Positions 8,869 through 16,704 of a DNA stretch of 64,000 nucleotides are shown here, piece by piece. Both the position numbers and the translations under genes were made by a program. This stretch comes from Oscillatoria princeps RMCB-10. Its GTDB lineage: Bacteria > Cyanobacteriota > Cyanobacteriia > Cyanobacteriales > Oscillatoriaceae. The notes below the pieces were generated by a model. The model worked only from the letters and a program-made list of their open reading frames with translations, was not told the origin of the DNA and searched no databases. Position 1 is the first letter of the stretch; each line of letters starts with the position of its first letter. The DNA is taken from the NCBI GenBank assembly GCA_019359235.1, contig JAHHHT010000027.1:51230-115229 (forward strand), in the 5' to 3' direction.

Positions 8869-8931
8869 GTAGGGTGCGTTCCCTTTCCCCAAGCACTTCA
8901 CCGGCAGGTTCGAGAAGGGGGAACGCACCCT
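8869..8931. repeat. Inverted repeat GTAGGGTGCGTTCCC
   Basis: The 15-bp arms GTAGGGTGCGTTCCC and its near-exact complement enclose about 35 bp between acr3 and arsC. It belongs to the same dispersed family as 8379-8446 and 43576-43720. A terminator or attenuator role is possible but not shown. Confidence 0.7.
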
Positions 8932-8962
8932 ACCCCTGGATTCTCAATCCAAAATCCAAAAT

Positions 8963-10123
8963 CTAAAATCCAAAATTGCTAGGAGAGCATCGTGGGTCGC
9001 GCAAGGTGGCCTTTTCCGGTTCGCGCCGGAACCAAAAGGCGGTGCGCTTGCACACTTCTACTAACATCAGCATCACCGGCACTTCGATTAAGACTCCCAC
9101 CACTGTCGCCAGCGCCGCGCCCGAATTCAAGCCAAACAGCATGACTGCTGTGGCAATCGCGACTTCAAAGTGATTGCTCGCCCCAATCAGGGCTGCCGGT
9201 GCGGCATCTTCATAGGACAACTTCAGCTTCTGCGCCGCTACATAAGAAATCAGAAAGATAAAGTTGGTTTGGATGAACAGGGGCACGGCAATCAGCAGGA
9301 TGTGCAGCGGATTGTTAACAATTAGCTCGCCTTTGAAGGCAAACAGCAGCACTAAGGTAATCAGCAGAGCGCTAATGGCAATCGGACTGAGATACTGCAA
9401 AAACCGGCGCTCGAACCATTCTTTGCCTTTATTTTTGAAAATCCAGTGCCGGCTGTACATGCCAGCTGCTAATGGCAGCCCAACATAAATTATCACCGAC
9501 AGCACAATAGTTTGCCAGGGCACGACTAAATCGTTCGCCGCCAGCAACCACCTCCCCAGAGGCGCATACAGAAATAGCATCGTCAGCGAGTTCACCGCCA
9601 CCATCACCAGGGTGTGTCCCTGATTGCCATAGCAGAGATACCCCCACATCAGCACCATTGCGGTACAGGGGGCAATCCCCAGCAAAATTGTGCCGGCAAT
9701 ATAAGAATTGTACAGCGGAACTTCGCTGCCCCGGAGCAGTTCCGTCCCGGCGAGGAGTGGGCGAAACAGCCACGCCAAGAAAAACTGGGCGAAGGCTACC
9801 ATCGTGAACGGCTTAATTATCCAGTTTACCACTAAGGTGAGGAGGACGGGTTTGGGCGTGCGGATGGCATTTTCTGCCTGGGTGAAGTCAATCTTCACCA
9901 TGATGGGATACATCATGAAAAACAGGCAGATGGCGATGGGGATTGAGACTTGATAGACGCTCATGGCATCGAGCGCTACCGCTACGCCGGGAAACAGCCG
10001 GCCTAGGGCGATGCCGGCTATTATACAGAGAAACACCCACAGGGTGAGATATCTTTCAAAAAAGCTAAGCTGGCTGCCGGCTTTAACGGCTGAGGCACTG
10101 GCTTCAGGATTGTGGGAACTCAT
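8963..10123 (-). CDS. acr3: Arsenite efflux transporter Acr3
   Basis: This 386-residue protein with ten predicted membrane helices carries the Acr3 signature [16 protein letters not shown], whose Cys is essential for arsenite translocation, and [16 protein letters not shown] in a later helix. Acr3 exports arsenite across the plasma membrane using the proton gradient. The gene sits between the pstS-like gene and arsC on the same strand, the expected order for an ars operon. The C-terminal tail is short and polar. Confidence 0.93.
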   Translation of the reverse strand: MSSHNPEASASAVKAGSQLSFFERYLTLWVFLCIIAGIALGRLFPGVAVALDAMSVYQVSIPIAICLFFMMYPIMVKIDFTQAENAIRTPKPVLLTLVVNWIIKPFTMVAFAQFFLAWLFRPLLAGTELLRGSEVPLYNSYIAGTILLGIAPCTAMVLMWGYLCYGNQGHTLVMVAVNSLTMLFLYAPLGRWLLAANDLVVPWQTIVLSVIIYVGLPLAAGMYSRHWIFKNKGKEWFERRFLQYLSPIAISALLITLVLLFAFKGELIVNNPLHILLIAVPLFIQTNFIFLISYVAAQKLKLSYEDAAPAALIGASNHFEVAIATAVMLFGLNSGAALATVVGVLIEVPVMLMLVEVCKRTAFWFRREPEKATLRDPRCSPSNFGF

Positions 10124-10165
10124 TTAGATATTGTCCAGAATTCAAAACTTAACAGGCGCTAAACG

Positions 10166-11191
10166 CTAAAACTTGGCTTCTTTCCGCAACAGCTCGCCAA
10201 TGGTCAGCTTGAGTTCTGCCTTGCCCTCAAACACCGTCCCGACTTTCCCTCTTTCAAAGTGGACATATCCCAGGTGATAGCCTTCATCCGGTAAAGGGAT
10301 ATAGCCCACAGAAGCGACGGTTTGCTTGGCATTTTTGAGGTAGTATTCGACAAAGGCTTTCACCGCTGGATTCTCTTGGGCGGACTTGACGCTGACGTAG
10401 ATGAATAGCGGGCGAGCAAGTGGCTGGTACTGGGATTTTTCCACGGTTTGGCGAGACGGAAGCACCGGCCCAGTTCCGCTGTCAATGGCTAGGGCCTTTA
10501 ATTTATCTTTGCTGTCTTCGTAATAGGCGTAGCCAAAGTAACCCAAAGCGTTGGGATCTTGGCTGACTCCCCGCACGAGGACGAGATCGTCTTCGCTGGC
10601 GGTGTAGTCGGTGCGGCTGGCTTTGGGTTGACCTACGGTTGCTTCTGTGAAATAATCAAAAGTGCCTGAATCTTTACCGGCACCGTAGAGTTTGAGCGGT
10701 TTATCTGGCCAAGACGGGCGAATTTGCTTCCAGCTGGTGATTTTCCCTTGAGCCGCCGGCTCCCATATCTTTTGCAATTCCGCTATGGTGATGTCGTTCG
10801 CCCAGTTATTTTGGGGGTTCACCGCCACGGTGAGGGCGTCAAAGCCTACCGGCAGTTCTATGAACCTGACACCGGCTTTGTTGCAGGCTTCCATCTCTGC
10901 GGTTAGAATCGGTCGCGAGGCGTTGCTGATGTCTGTTTCGCCGGCGCAGAATTTGGCAAATCCACCGCTGGTCCCGGAGAAGCTAACTTCTACTTTTGTG
11001 CCAGCATTCGTGGCTTGATATTCTTTGGCCACGGCCTGAGTTATCGGGTAAACCGTGCTGGAACCGTCAATTTTAATGGGCTGCGGCGCTTGCGACTGAG
11101 CTTTACTGCATGCGCCTAAGAGCGCCGCAACTGTGGCAGCCAAAGCAAGTATGCCGCATCTGAAAACCTCGGGCTTTTCTGTTGCGTTCAT
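10166..11191 (-). CDS. PstS-family phosphate-binding lipoprotein in the ars operon
   Basis: The mature protein has the PstS layout: IKIDGSSTVYPITQAVAKEY, the phosphate-binding SFSGTSGGFAKF loop, then ETDISNASRPI. A lipobox (ALLGAC) follows the signal peptide. I choose ATG at 11191, with GGTGAGG just upstream, over the GTG at 11209. PstS delivers phosphate to the Pst importer, but no pstCAB genes are nearby. Between arsR and acr3 it may be an arsenic-inducible, phosphate-selective binder that protects uptake from arsenate, or an arsenate sensor. That function is an inference. Confidence 0.85.
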   Translation of the reverse strand: MNATEKPEVFRCGILALAATVAALLGACSKAQSQAPQPIKIDGSSTVYPITQAVAKEYQATNAGTKVEVSFSGTSGGFAKFCAGETDISNASRPILTAEMEACNKAGVRFIELPVGFDALTVAVNPQNNWANDITIAELQKIWEPAAQGKITSWKQIRPSWPDKPLKLYGAGKDSGTFDYFTEATVGQPKASRTDYTASEDDLVLVRGVSQDPNALGYFGYAYYEDSKDKLKALAIDSGTGPVLPSRQTVEKSQYQPLARPLFIYVSVKSAQENPAVKAFVEYYLKNAKQTVASVGYIPLPDEGYHLGYVHFERGKVGTVFEGKAELKLTIGELLRKEAKF

Positions 11192-11235
11192 TGACCTCAC
11201 CCCGATCACATAATTTTGGGGTACGAGGCTATCGT

Positions 11236-11251
11236 ATCAAAAAAACTTGAT
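11236..11251. promoter_or_regulatory. Candidate ArsR operator (ATCAA-N6-TTGAT)
   Basis: A perfect 5-bp inverted repeat ATCAA-AAAAAC-TTGAT lies between the arsR stop and the pstS start, 45-60 bp upstream of the pstS ATG. ArsR/SmtB-type repressors bind imperfect palindromes of this kind. The placement would let ArsR control pstS-acr3-arsC separately from its own promoter. Confidence 0.45.
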
Positions 11252-11290
11252 TAGTAAAGCGCAGTGAAACAAAACTTAATATTGCGGGGG

Positions 11291-11614
11291 CTAGTCTGGG
11301 CAGGAGCGAGCGGGCAGGACGGGACTGAAGCGCCGGCAGTCGGCGAGGTACTGTTCGAGGGCGGCAAACTGGGGGGGATTGAGGCTGTAGTGCATCCAGC
11401 GACCGTCCTGACGGGCGCGGACGAGGCCGGCGTCCTTGAGCGTTTTCAGGTGGAAAGAGAGCTTGGACTGAGCGACCTGCAGCACTTCGCAGAGTTCGCA
11501 CACGCAGAGCTCCCGCTGCTGCAGCAGTTGCAAGATTTGCAGCCGCAGGGGGTCAGAGAGGGCGTGGAAGCCGGAGACAATCTCAGCCGGTGCTGTCGTG
11601 GAGGTCTGAAACAT
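11291..11614 (-). CDS. arsR: ArsR-family metalloregulator
   Basis: This is a 107-residue winged-helix repressor. The metal-sensing helix reads ELCVCELCEVL (residues about 34-44), giving the Cys pair that binds As(III) in ArsR/SmtB sensors. The recognition helix is QSKLSFHLKTLKDAGLV and the wing is RQDGRWMHYSL. It would repress the adjacent operon until arsenite is bound. A MITE-like element begins only 22 bp upstream of the start codon, so its promoter must lie in or across that element. Confidence 0.9.
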   Translation of the reverse strand: MFQTSTTAPAEIVSGFHALSDPLRLQILQLLQQRELCVCELCEVLQVAQSKLSFHLKTLKDAGLVRARQDGRWMHYSLNPPQFAALEQYLADCRRFSPVLPARSCPD

Positions 11615-11635
11615 CAGCTTTTTTCAAACGTTAAC

Positions 11636-11959
11636 TAACTCAAGTTGCTATAGCAGTGCGCAGTCAGTTTAGGACACGCTTGATACGAATTCTAGGCGTA
11701 GGGCAGGCGTCTCGCCTGCCCTTAAGGTCTCTGGGACAGGCGAGACGCCTGTCCTACGTCCTAACCTAAGTGCCTACTGCTATACCTACAAGTCTAAACC
11801 TCTAGATCCCCCCAAACGGGGCGGGCACGGGGGCACCGCCCCTACTTTGGGGGGCTTTGAGGATTTCCCCCCCTTTTGTAGGGGCGGTGCGGCACACGGA
11901 GACCGCCCCGGCTAGGGGGGGATCTCATCTGACTCACTGGTAAGTAGCAACTTGGGTTA
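11636..11959. mobile_element. MITE-like element, copy A (interrupted)
   Basis: The ends TAACTCAAGTTGCTA (left) and TAGCAACTTGGGTTA (right) are terminal inverted repeats shared with copies B and C. The interior holds AGATCCCCCC...GGGGGGATCT and a G/C-rich core with the GCACCGCCCCTAC motif. There is no coding capacity. The left arm is split by a second element at 11653-11780. It sits between arsR and the creatininase gene. Confidence 0.7.
11653..11780. mobile_element. Nested 128-bp palindromic element with TATA duplication
   Basis: This segment begins GCAGTGCGCAGTCAGTTTAG and ends with the imperfect complement (CTAACCTAAGTGCCTACTGC). It is bounded by TATA at 11649-11652 and 11781-11784. Removing it restores the TTGCTA-CCTACAAGTC junction seen in the intact MITE copy C at 24901. 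Inside are the GGCAGGCGTCTCGCCTGCC-type palindromes that are dispersed elsewhere. A piece of the same end occurs at 25071-25098. Confidence 0.65.
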
Positions 11960-12040
11960 AATAGATTTTAGCCTGACCTGGCGCGTCACCGGCGAGCCTC
12001 GCTAGGATCGAACCTGTAGGATTACTGTAACAACCTAGCA

Positions 12041-12787
12041 ATGCTGCTGCACTTAAGTACCTGGCCAGAAGTTGAAGCCTATCTCCAGAAGTCCACCGGC
12101 ATCATTTTCCCCATCGGTTCCACGGAGCAACACGGGCCAACCGGCTTAATCGGCACGGATGCGATTTGCGCCGAAGCGATTGCGCGGGGGGTGGGAGAGG
12201 CCACCGGCGCACTGGTGGGGCCGGCGATTAACGTGGGGATGGCGCTGCACCACACGGCATTTCCCGGCAGCATCAGCTTGCGCCCCAGCACGATGATACA
12301 GGTGGTGCGGGACTATCTGGTGAGTTTGGCCCGGGCGGGATTCACCAAGTTTTTCTTTATTAATGGGCACGGCGGCAATATTGCGACGCTCAAGGCGGCG
12401 TTTTCCGAGACTTATGCGGTGCTGGCGGAGTTAAATGTTGCCGGTGCGGAGCGGGTGCAGTGTGAGATCGGCAACTGGTTTATGTGCGGCTCGGTTTATA
12501 AGTTGGCAAAAGAGTTATATGGGGAGCAAGAAGGCTCGCACGCGACGCCGAGCGAGGTGGCTTTAACGCAGTATATCTATCCGGAGGCGATTAAGCAAGC
12601 GCCTCTGGAGGCGGAGGTTTCTCGCGACCACAAGATTTACGGTGCGGCGGATTTTCGCCGGCGCTATCCGGACGGTCGCATGGGGTCGAATCCGGCGCTG
12701 GCGACGCCGGAACACGGGAAGCAGTTTTATGAGTTAGCGGTGAAGGAGTTGAGCGGTTCTTATTTGAAGTTTTTGAGTGAGGGGTGA
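12041..12787 (+). CDS. Creatininase-family amidohydrolase
   Basis: The 248-residue protein shows the family metal-binding motifs: PIGSTEQHGPTGLIGTDA near residue 22 (Glu, His and Asp ligands), FFINGHGGNIATL near residue 106 and GSHATPSEVALTQYIYP near residue 165. Members hydrolyse cyclic amides (creatinine) or peptide bonds (the MftE type) with two metal ions. No creatinine, mycofactocin or riboflavin genes are close, so the substrate is unknown. It stands alone between two inverted MITE copies, with no strong ribosome site before the ATG. Confidence 0.85.
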   Translation: MLLHLSTWPEVEAYLQKSTGIIFPIGSTEQHGPTGLIGTDAICAEAIARGVGEATGALVGPAINVGMALHHTAFPGSISLRPSTMIQVVRDYLVSLARAGFTKFFFINGHGGNIATLKAAFSETYAVLAELNVAGAERVQCEIGNWFMCGSVYKLAKELYGEQEGSHATPSEVALTQYIYPEAIKQAPLEAEVSRDHKIYGAADFRRRYPDGRMGSNPALATPEHGKQFYELAVKELSGSYLKFLSEG

Positions 12788-12905
12788 GGGATTGAGGGAG
12801 TGAGATGTGCCGGTTGTGGGGGAGGGCTGCCGGTTGGCGCGGCATGAATTTGGGCGGCGTTACAGGGGCGAGTTCGTCTGCCCCTCTCCCATGCTAGCAT
12901 TTATA

Positions 12906-13073
12906 TAACCCAAGTTGCTACGCACGCAGTGAGTCAGGTGAGATCCCCCCCTAGCCCCCCCTTCAAAAGGGGGGGAACATTCTCAAAGCCCCCCTTTGTA
13001 GGGGCGGTGCCCCCGTGCCCGCCCCGTTTGGGGGGATCTGGATGCAATGACTTGTAGGTAGCAACTTGAGTTA
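12906..13073. mobile_element. MITE-like element, copy B (168 bp)
   Basis: Its ends are TAACCCAAGTTGCTAC and GTAGCAACTTGAGTTA, with the match extending outward as TATA. The interior has the AGATCCCCCC...GGGGGGATCT core. It has the same length as copy C and the opposite orientation to copies A and C, so A and B flank the creatininase gene as inverted copies. No open frame is present. Confidence 0.7.
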
Positions 13074-13254
13074 TATAGCATTTCTCTTTGGGGTGTGAGA
13101 GCGGAAAAAGCCGGTTTATCAAAAAGAAAGGGCTTTCTGATCCCCAGAAGGTTCTGTTGGGGGGAGAATTGAGATTTAATGGCCGGTAGGGTGGGGAGTT
13201 GGGGGTTGATTTTTTGCGCCCGCGAGTTACTTAGATATATTGAACGGAGGAATT

Positions 13255-13875
13255 ATGGACATCCAAGAATTGCTCAGAAGGTATAGAGCTGGAGAAAGGA
13301 ACTTCGCCGGAGTCGAGCTGACGGACTCGGACGAAACAAGGATATATAAAGACACTGCATATAGTGGAGTCGATTTCCGAGGTGCAGATTTGAGTGGCAT
13401 CAACTTAAGTGGAGTCAATTTGAGAAAAGCGGTCTTGAGCTTCTGTACGCTGAATGGGGCTGATCTTAGCGGTTCTGACTTGTCAGGTGCGCTTCTTGAG
13501 AGTGCTGAAATGATTAACACCAATTTCAGCGGTGCTAATCTGAAAGAGACGTGGCTGCTGTCGGTCGAGCTGAGTGACTCCAATCTCACTGGCGCAGATC
13601 TAAGTGGCGCTCACATAACTGAATCTAGTTTGGACAATGCTCTCTTGATAGGTGCCTCCCTAGTGGGTGCTGAGCTTCACCAATCTGGATTTGATGGTGC
13701 CGATCTCAGCGATGCCAATCTCAGTGAAGCTATCCTCAATGAAGCTAGCTTCAACAGGGCTAATCTCAGGAATGCGAATCTGTTGAATGCCAGCGGTGCT
13801 GCTTTCTTAGACGAAGCTATCTTCTGCAATACTATCATGCCAGATGGAAGTATCAGGAATGATGACTGTGGCTAG
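13255..13875 (+). CDS. Pentapeptide-repeat protein 1
   Basis: After an N-terminal cap (MDIQELLRRYRAGERNFAGV) come about 25 tandem A(D/N)LxX pentapeptides, such as GADLSGINLSGVNL and GADLSDANLSEAIL, to about residue 190. The end is TIMPDGSIRNDDCG. Such sequences fold as a right-handed quadrilateral beta-helix; some members mimic DNA, but the function of most is unknown. The ATG at 13255 has a strong GGAGG site 4-5 bases upstream. It is one of four such genes between the creatininase and the giant nuclease gene, and nearly identical to the next one. Confidence 0.88.
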   Translation: MDIQELLRRYRAGERNFAGVELTDSDETRIYKDTAYSGVDFRGADLSGINLSGVNLRKAVLSFCTLNGADLSGSDLSGALLESAEMINTNFSGANLKETWLLSVELSDSNLTGADLSGAHITESSLDNALLIGASLVGAELHQSGFDGADLSDANLSEAILNEASFNRANLRNANLLNASGAAFLDEAIFCNTIMPDGSIRNDDCG

Positions 13876-14067
13876 ATGCGAGAGGTAGAGCCTGTCCTGC
13901 TGGAGGCTCTGGGGGCGGCTTTCTCCCTCAATGAGAGCTCTCGGTGGATAAGCTATATGGATTTCTCCCCTGGAAGACTTGCGGCAACCAAATAGAACCA
14001 TAAGCTTGTCGTTCCGGCCAACTTAGGGTTAAACTAACACTACTTACCTAGCTAAACAAGATGAATT

Positions 14068-14694
14068 ATGGACATCCAAGAATTGCTCAGAAGGTACAGA
14101 GCTGGAGAAAGAAACTTCGCCGGAGTCGAGCTGACGGACTCGGACGAAACAAGAGAGTATAAAGACACTGTATTTAATGGAGTCGATTTCCAGGGTTCTG
14201 ATTTGAGTGGCATCAACTTAAGTGGAGTCAGCTTGAAAAGAGCTAATTTGAGTTGGGCTACACTGAATGGGGCTGACCTTAGCGGGGCTGACTTGTCAGG
14301 CTCAATCCTTGAAGCCGCTGAAATGATTAACACCAATTTCAGCGGTGCTAATCTGAAAGAGACGTGGCTGCTGTCGGTCGAGCTAAGTGACTCCAACCTC
14401 ACTGGCGCAGATCTGAGTGGCGCTCAGATAACTGAATCTAGTTTGGACAATGCTCTCTTGATAGGTGCCTCCCTAGTGGGTGCCGAGCTTCACCAATCTG
14501 GATTTGATGGTGCCGATCTCAGCGATGCCAATCTCAGTGAAGCTATCCTCAATGGAGCTAGCTTCGACAGCGCTAATCTCAGGAATGCGAATCTGCTGAA
14601 TGCCAGCGGGGCTGCTTTTTTAGACGAAGCCATCTTCTGCAAGACTATCATGCCAGATGGAAGTATCAGGAATGATGGCTGTAGCTATATGTGA
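14068..14694 (+). CDS. Pentapeptide-repeat protein 2 (duplicate of protein 1)
   Basis: This 208-residue protein is nearly identical to protein 1 along its whole length, including the cap MDIQELLRRYRAGERNFAGV and the end TIMPDGSIRND. Differences cluster in the first repeats (VFNGVDFQGSDL, SLKRANLSWATL). It is a clear tandem duplication. The upstream sequence differs: GGAGG of copy 1 is replaced by AGATG, so translation initiation may be weaker. No frame damage. Confidence 0.87.
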   Translation: MDIQELLRRYRAGERNFAGVELTDSDETREYKDTVFNGVDFQGSDLSGINLSGVSLKRANLSWATLNGADLSGADLSGSILEAAEMINTNFSGANLKETWLLSVELSDSNLTGADLSGAQITESSLDNALLIGASLVGAELHQSGFDGADLSDANLSEAILNGASFDSANLRNANLLNASGAAFLDEAIFCKTIMPDGSIRNDGCSYM

Positions 14695-14809
14695 GAGGTA
14701 GAGCCTGTCAGGCGGGAATAGCTACAGCCAACTTTCTTGCGTTACTGCTTGAAAAGCCGGCGGACAGGAAGTGGTTCGCTATCAGCCTTCATATTGACTC
14801 CCTCTATTT

Positions 14810-15649
14810 TTAAATGTCGTCGCTCCTAATACTCCCATCCGGCATAGTGGTGTTCCGGTATATGGCATTACCGTATCCGAATTTCTTGGCATCCGTCAGG
14901 TTAGCATTGGTGAAGTCAGCACCATCAAATACAGCAGCTTCAAGATCAGCATTAGTAAGGTTAGCGCCAATAAGGAGAGCGTTCTCCAGGTTGGATGCAT
15001 ACAAAGTCACATTAGTGAGGTCGGCAGCACTGAAGTTTGCACCCTCGAAACTAGCCGGACTCAAACAGGCATTTTTCAAATTAGCGCCACTGAGGTTAGT
15101 GCCAATCATCTCAACACCTTCCAAGTCAGCCCATTCTAAAATAGCACCGCTCAGGTCAGCACCGCTGAAGTCAGTACCTTGTAACCAAGCATTACTCAGG
15201 TTAATTCCTCTCAAGTCGGCACCTGTCAGGTTAGCATCTCTCAGGTCAACTTCAGGAAAATCTCTCTCGCCTGCCGCATACCGAGTGAGCAACTCTTCCG
15301 CCGAAATCGCTTGCATCTCTGGCATATTACTATCCTGTTCTACGCTCGCACTTTCTTGGTTGAAAATCTCTCCGAACAGTCCCGGAGTAAAGTCATCGGG
15401 GATTTGCCCACTCCAATATATTTTTTTGTTGCCTTCAATGCGCTCCTGAATATCTGAGGGAATATTGGCAAAAAAGTTATAGCCTGTTTGGCTCTCGATG
15501 AAATTGACAGGTTTGACGATAGAGGCATCCTCTTTCCAATTTTTTATCCAATTTTTTTCGTAAGCTGTTGGCTGTCTGTTTTCTGTCCAAAAACCTACCG
15601 TATAGGTGTTGGGCTTTACATCAGCCCCCGGACGGTCTAACACGAGCAA
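14810..15649 (-). CDS. Orphan NUC-nuclease tail fused to pentapeptide repeats
   Basis: Residues 1-90 (RPGADVKPNTYTVGFWTENR and onward to SGQIPDDFTP) match the last about 90 residues of the giant nuclease protein ending at 16705. The catalytic core is absent. After residue 108 the sequence becomes MPEMQAISAEELLTRYAAGE, the cap of a pentapeptide protein, then about 25 repeats and an end TTMPDGSIRSDD. Nuclease homology extends a few codons upstream of the TTG at 15649 before hitting an in-frame stop. Translation may really start at the ATG at 15325, leaving a normal pentapeptide protein with an unread nuclease remnant before it. Confidence 0.7.
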   Translation of the reverse strand: MLVLDRPGADVKPNTYTVGFWTENRQPTAYEKNWIKNWKEDASIVKPVNFIESQTGYNFFANIPSDIQERIEGNKKIYWSGQIPDDFTPGLFGEIFNQESASVEQDSNMPEMQAISAEELLTRYAAGERDFPEVDLRDANLTGADLRGINLSNAWLQGTDFSGADLSGAILEWADLEGVEMIGTNLSGANLKNACLSPASFEGANFSAADLTNVTLYASNLENALLIGANLTNADLEAAVFDGADFTNANLTDAKKFGYGNAIYRNTTMPDGSIRSDDI

Positions 15650-15671
15650 TACTCTCCACGCTTATTTGAAG

Positions 15672-15752
15672 GGCGCTTTTCATGCTAGCCTTAAAGGGGC
15701 TATTCTCGACAGCACTACTCTGTATGATGGCAGCATTTTTATAAAATTTTAA
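15672..15752 (+). pseudogene. Possible pentapeptide-repeat remnant
   Basis: Plus-strand reading gives GAFHASLKGAILDSTTLYDG followed by a short tail and stop, which has the pentapeptide rhythm. It has no start and sits head-on against the nuclease-tail fragment, consistent with a recombination junction. The rest of 15650-15952 is A/T-rich spacer. Confidence 0.3.
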
Positions 15753-15952
15753 TATAATAATTTTGCCATATCTGCTAAAATAACAGTAAAGATGTTTTCG
15801 CATCTGTGGCCTCTACGCTTAAGATATTTGAGCTAATCAAAGGTCAGTATAGGGAGCGATAGGGCATAGTAATTGGGTAGAGGATTGAGTTCAGGAAGGC
15901 TCAATATCTGAACCAAGAGAGCGATATTGTAAATGAATGCAGGAGTTGAAGT

Positions 15953-16609
15953 ATGGAAAAAAATAAAATTTGCCGGGATGAATTTTTCAGACTTTATGCT
16001 GCTGGGGAAAAGAATTTTGGGATGGCTCAACTCGAAGGGAGCAACCTCAGAGGATTACACCTTGAAGGAGCTAGTTTCTATCGGGCCAATCTTAAAGGGG
16101 CTGACCTCAGAGAGGCTAACCTGAAAGGAGCTATTTTTTATGATGCTATTCTGACTGGTGCTGACTTAAGGAGTGCTAATTTGGAAGGAGCCCAGTTGGA
16201 TTATGTAAAGATGGGCAATGCTAACCTTAGTGATGCCAACCTCAGTGGTGCTGAGTTGGATTCCACTGACTTGGAAGGCACTAACTTTAGTGGGGCCAAT
16301 CTTTACGGAGCTGACCTCTATGCAGCAACTCTTAAAAATGCTAATCTCTCAGGTGCTAACCTTGTAGGGGCTAATTTAGAAAGCGCCGGATTTGATGGAG
16401 CTGATTTGACATATACTAACTTGATTGGTGCCATCAATGTTGATATTGACGATGCGATTATCCAGAACACCATTATGCCCGATGGAAGTACCGTCGTTGG
16501 TTCGGATATGGATGAAAGCAGAACCAGTTCCATTGGGTGGAAATATCCCAGAAATTTATACCTGTGTGACCTTGATATAGCAGTTCTAAATGATTTGCGC
16601 AACCGCTGA
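15953..16609 (+). CDS. Pentapeptide-repeat protein 3
   Basis: The cap MEKNKICRDEFFRLYAAGEK is followed by about 28 pentapeptides (GADLREANLKGAIF, GANLYGADLYAATL and so on) and the family end TIMPDGST. An extra 40-residue C-terminal extension (WKYPRNLYLCDLDIAVLNDL) is not seen in the other copies. The ATG at 15953 has an AGGAG site. The gene converges on the giant nuclease gene 95 bp away. Its sequence is well diverged from proteins 1 and 2, so it is not a recent copy. Confidence 0.87.
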   Translation: MEKNKICRDEFFRLYAAGEKNFGMAQLEGSNLRGLHLEGASFYRANLKGADLREANLKGAIFYDAILTGADLRSANLEGAQLDYVKMGNANLSDANLSGAELDSTDLEGTNFSGANLYGADLYAATLKNANLSGANLVGANLESAGFDGADLTYTNLIGAINVDIDDAIIQNTIMPDGSTVVGSDMDESRTSSIGWKYPRNLYLCDLDIAVLNDLRNR

Positions 16610-16704
16610 TGGCCCAGAACCCCGGAAGGGGCGGAAGGGCCCGCCCCTACGAAACCGGGGTTCTGAAATTTACGCGAATGATTTAGACGCGCTTTAGCTG
16701 AATA

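Noticed and set aside
13227..13589. Antisense frames across the pentapeptide genes (also 14052-14402 and 14814-15449)
   Set aside because: They are mirror images of the regular pentapeptide codon pattern. The coding strand has caps, ribosome sites and the family C-terminus.
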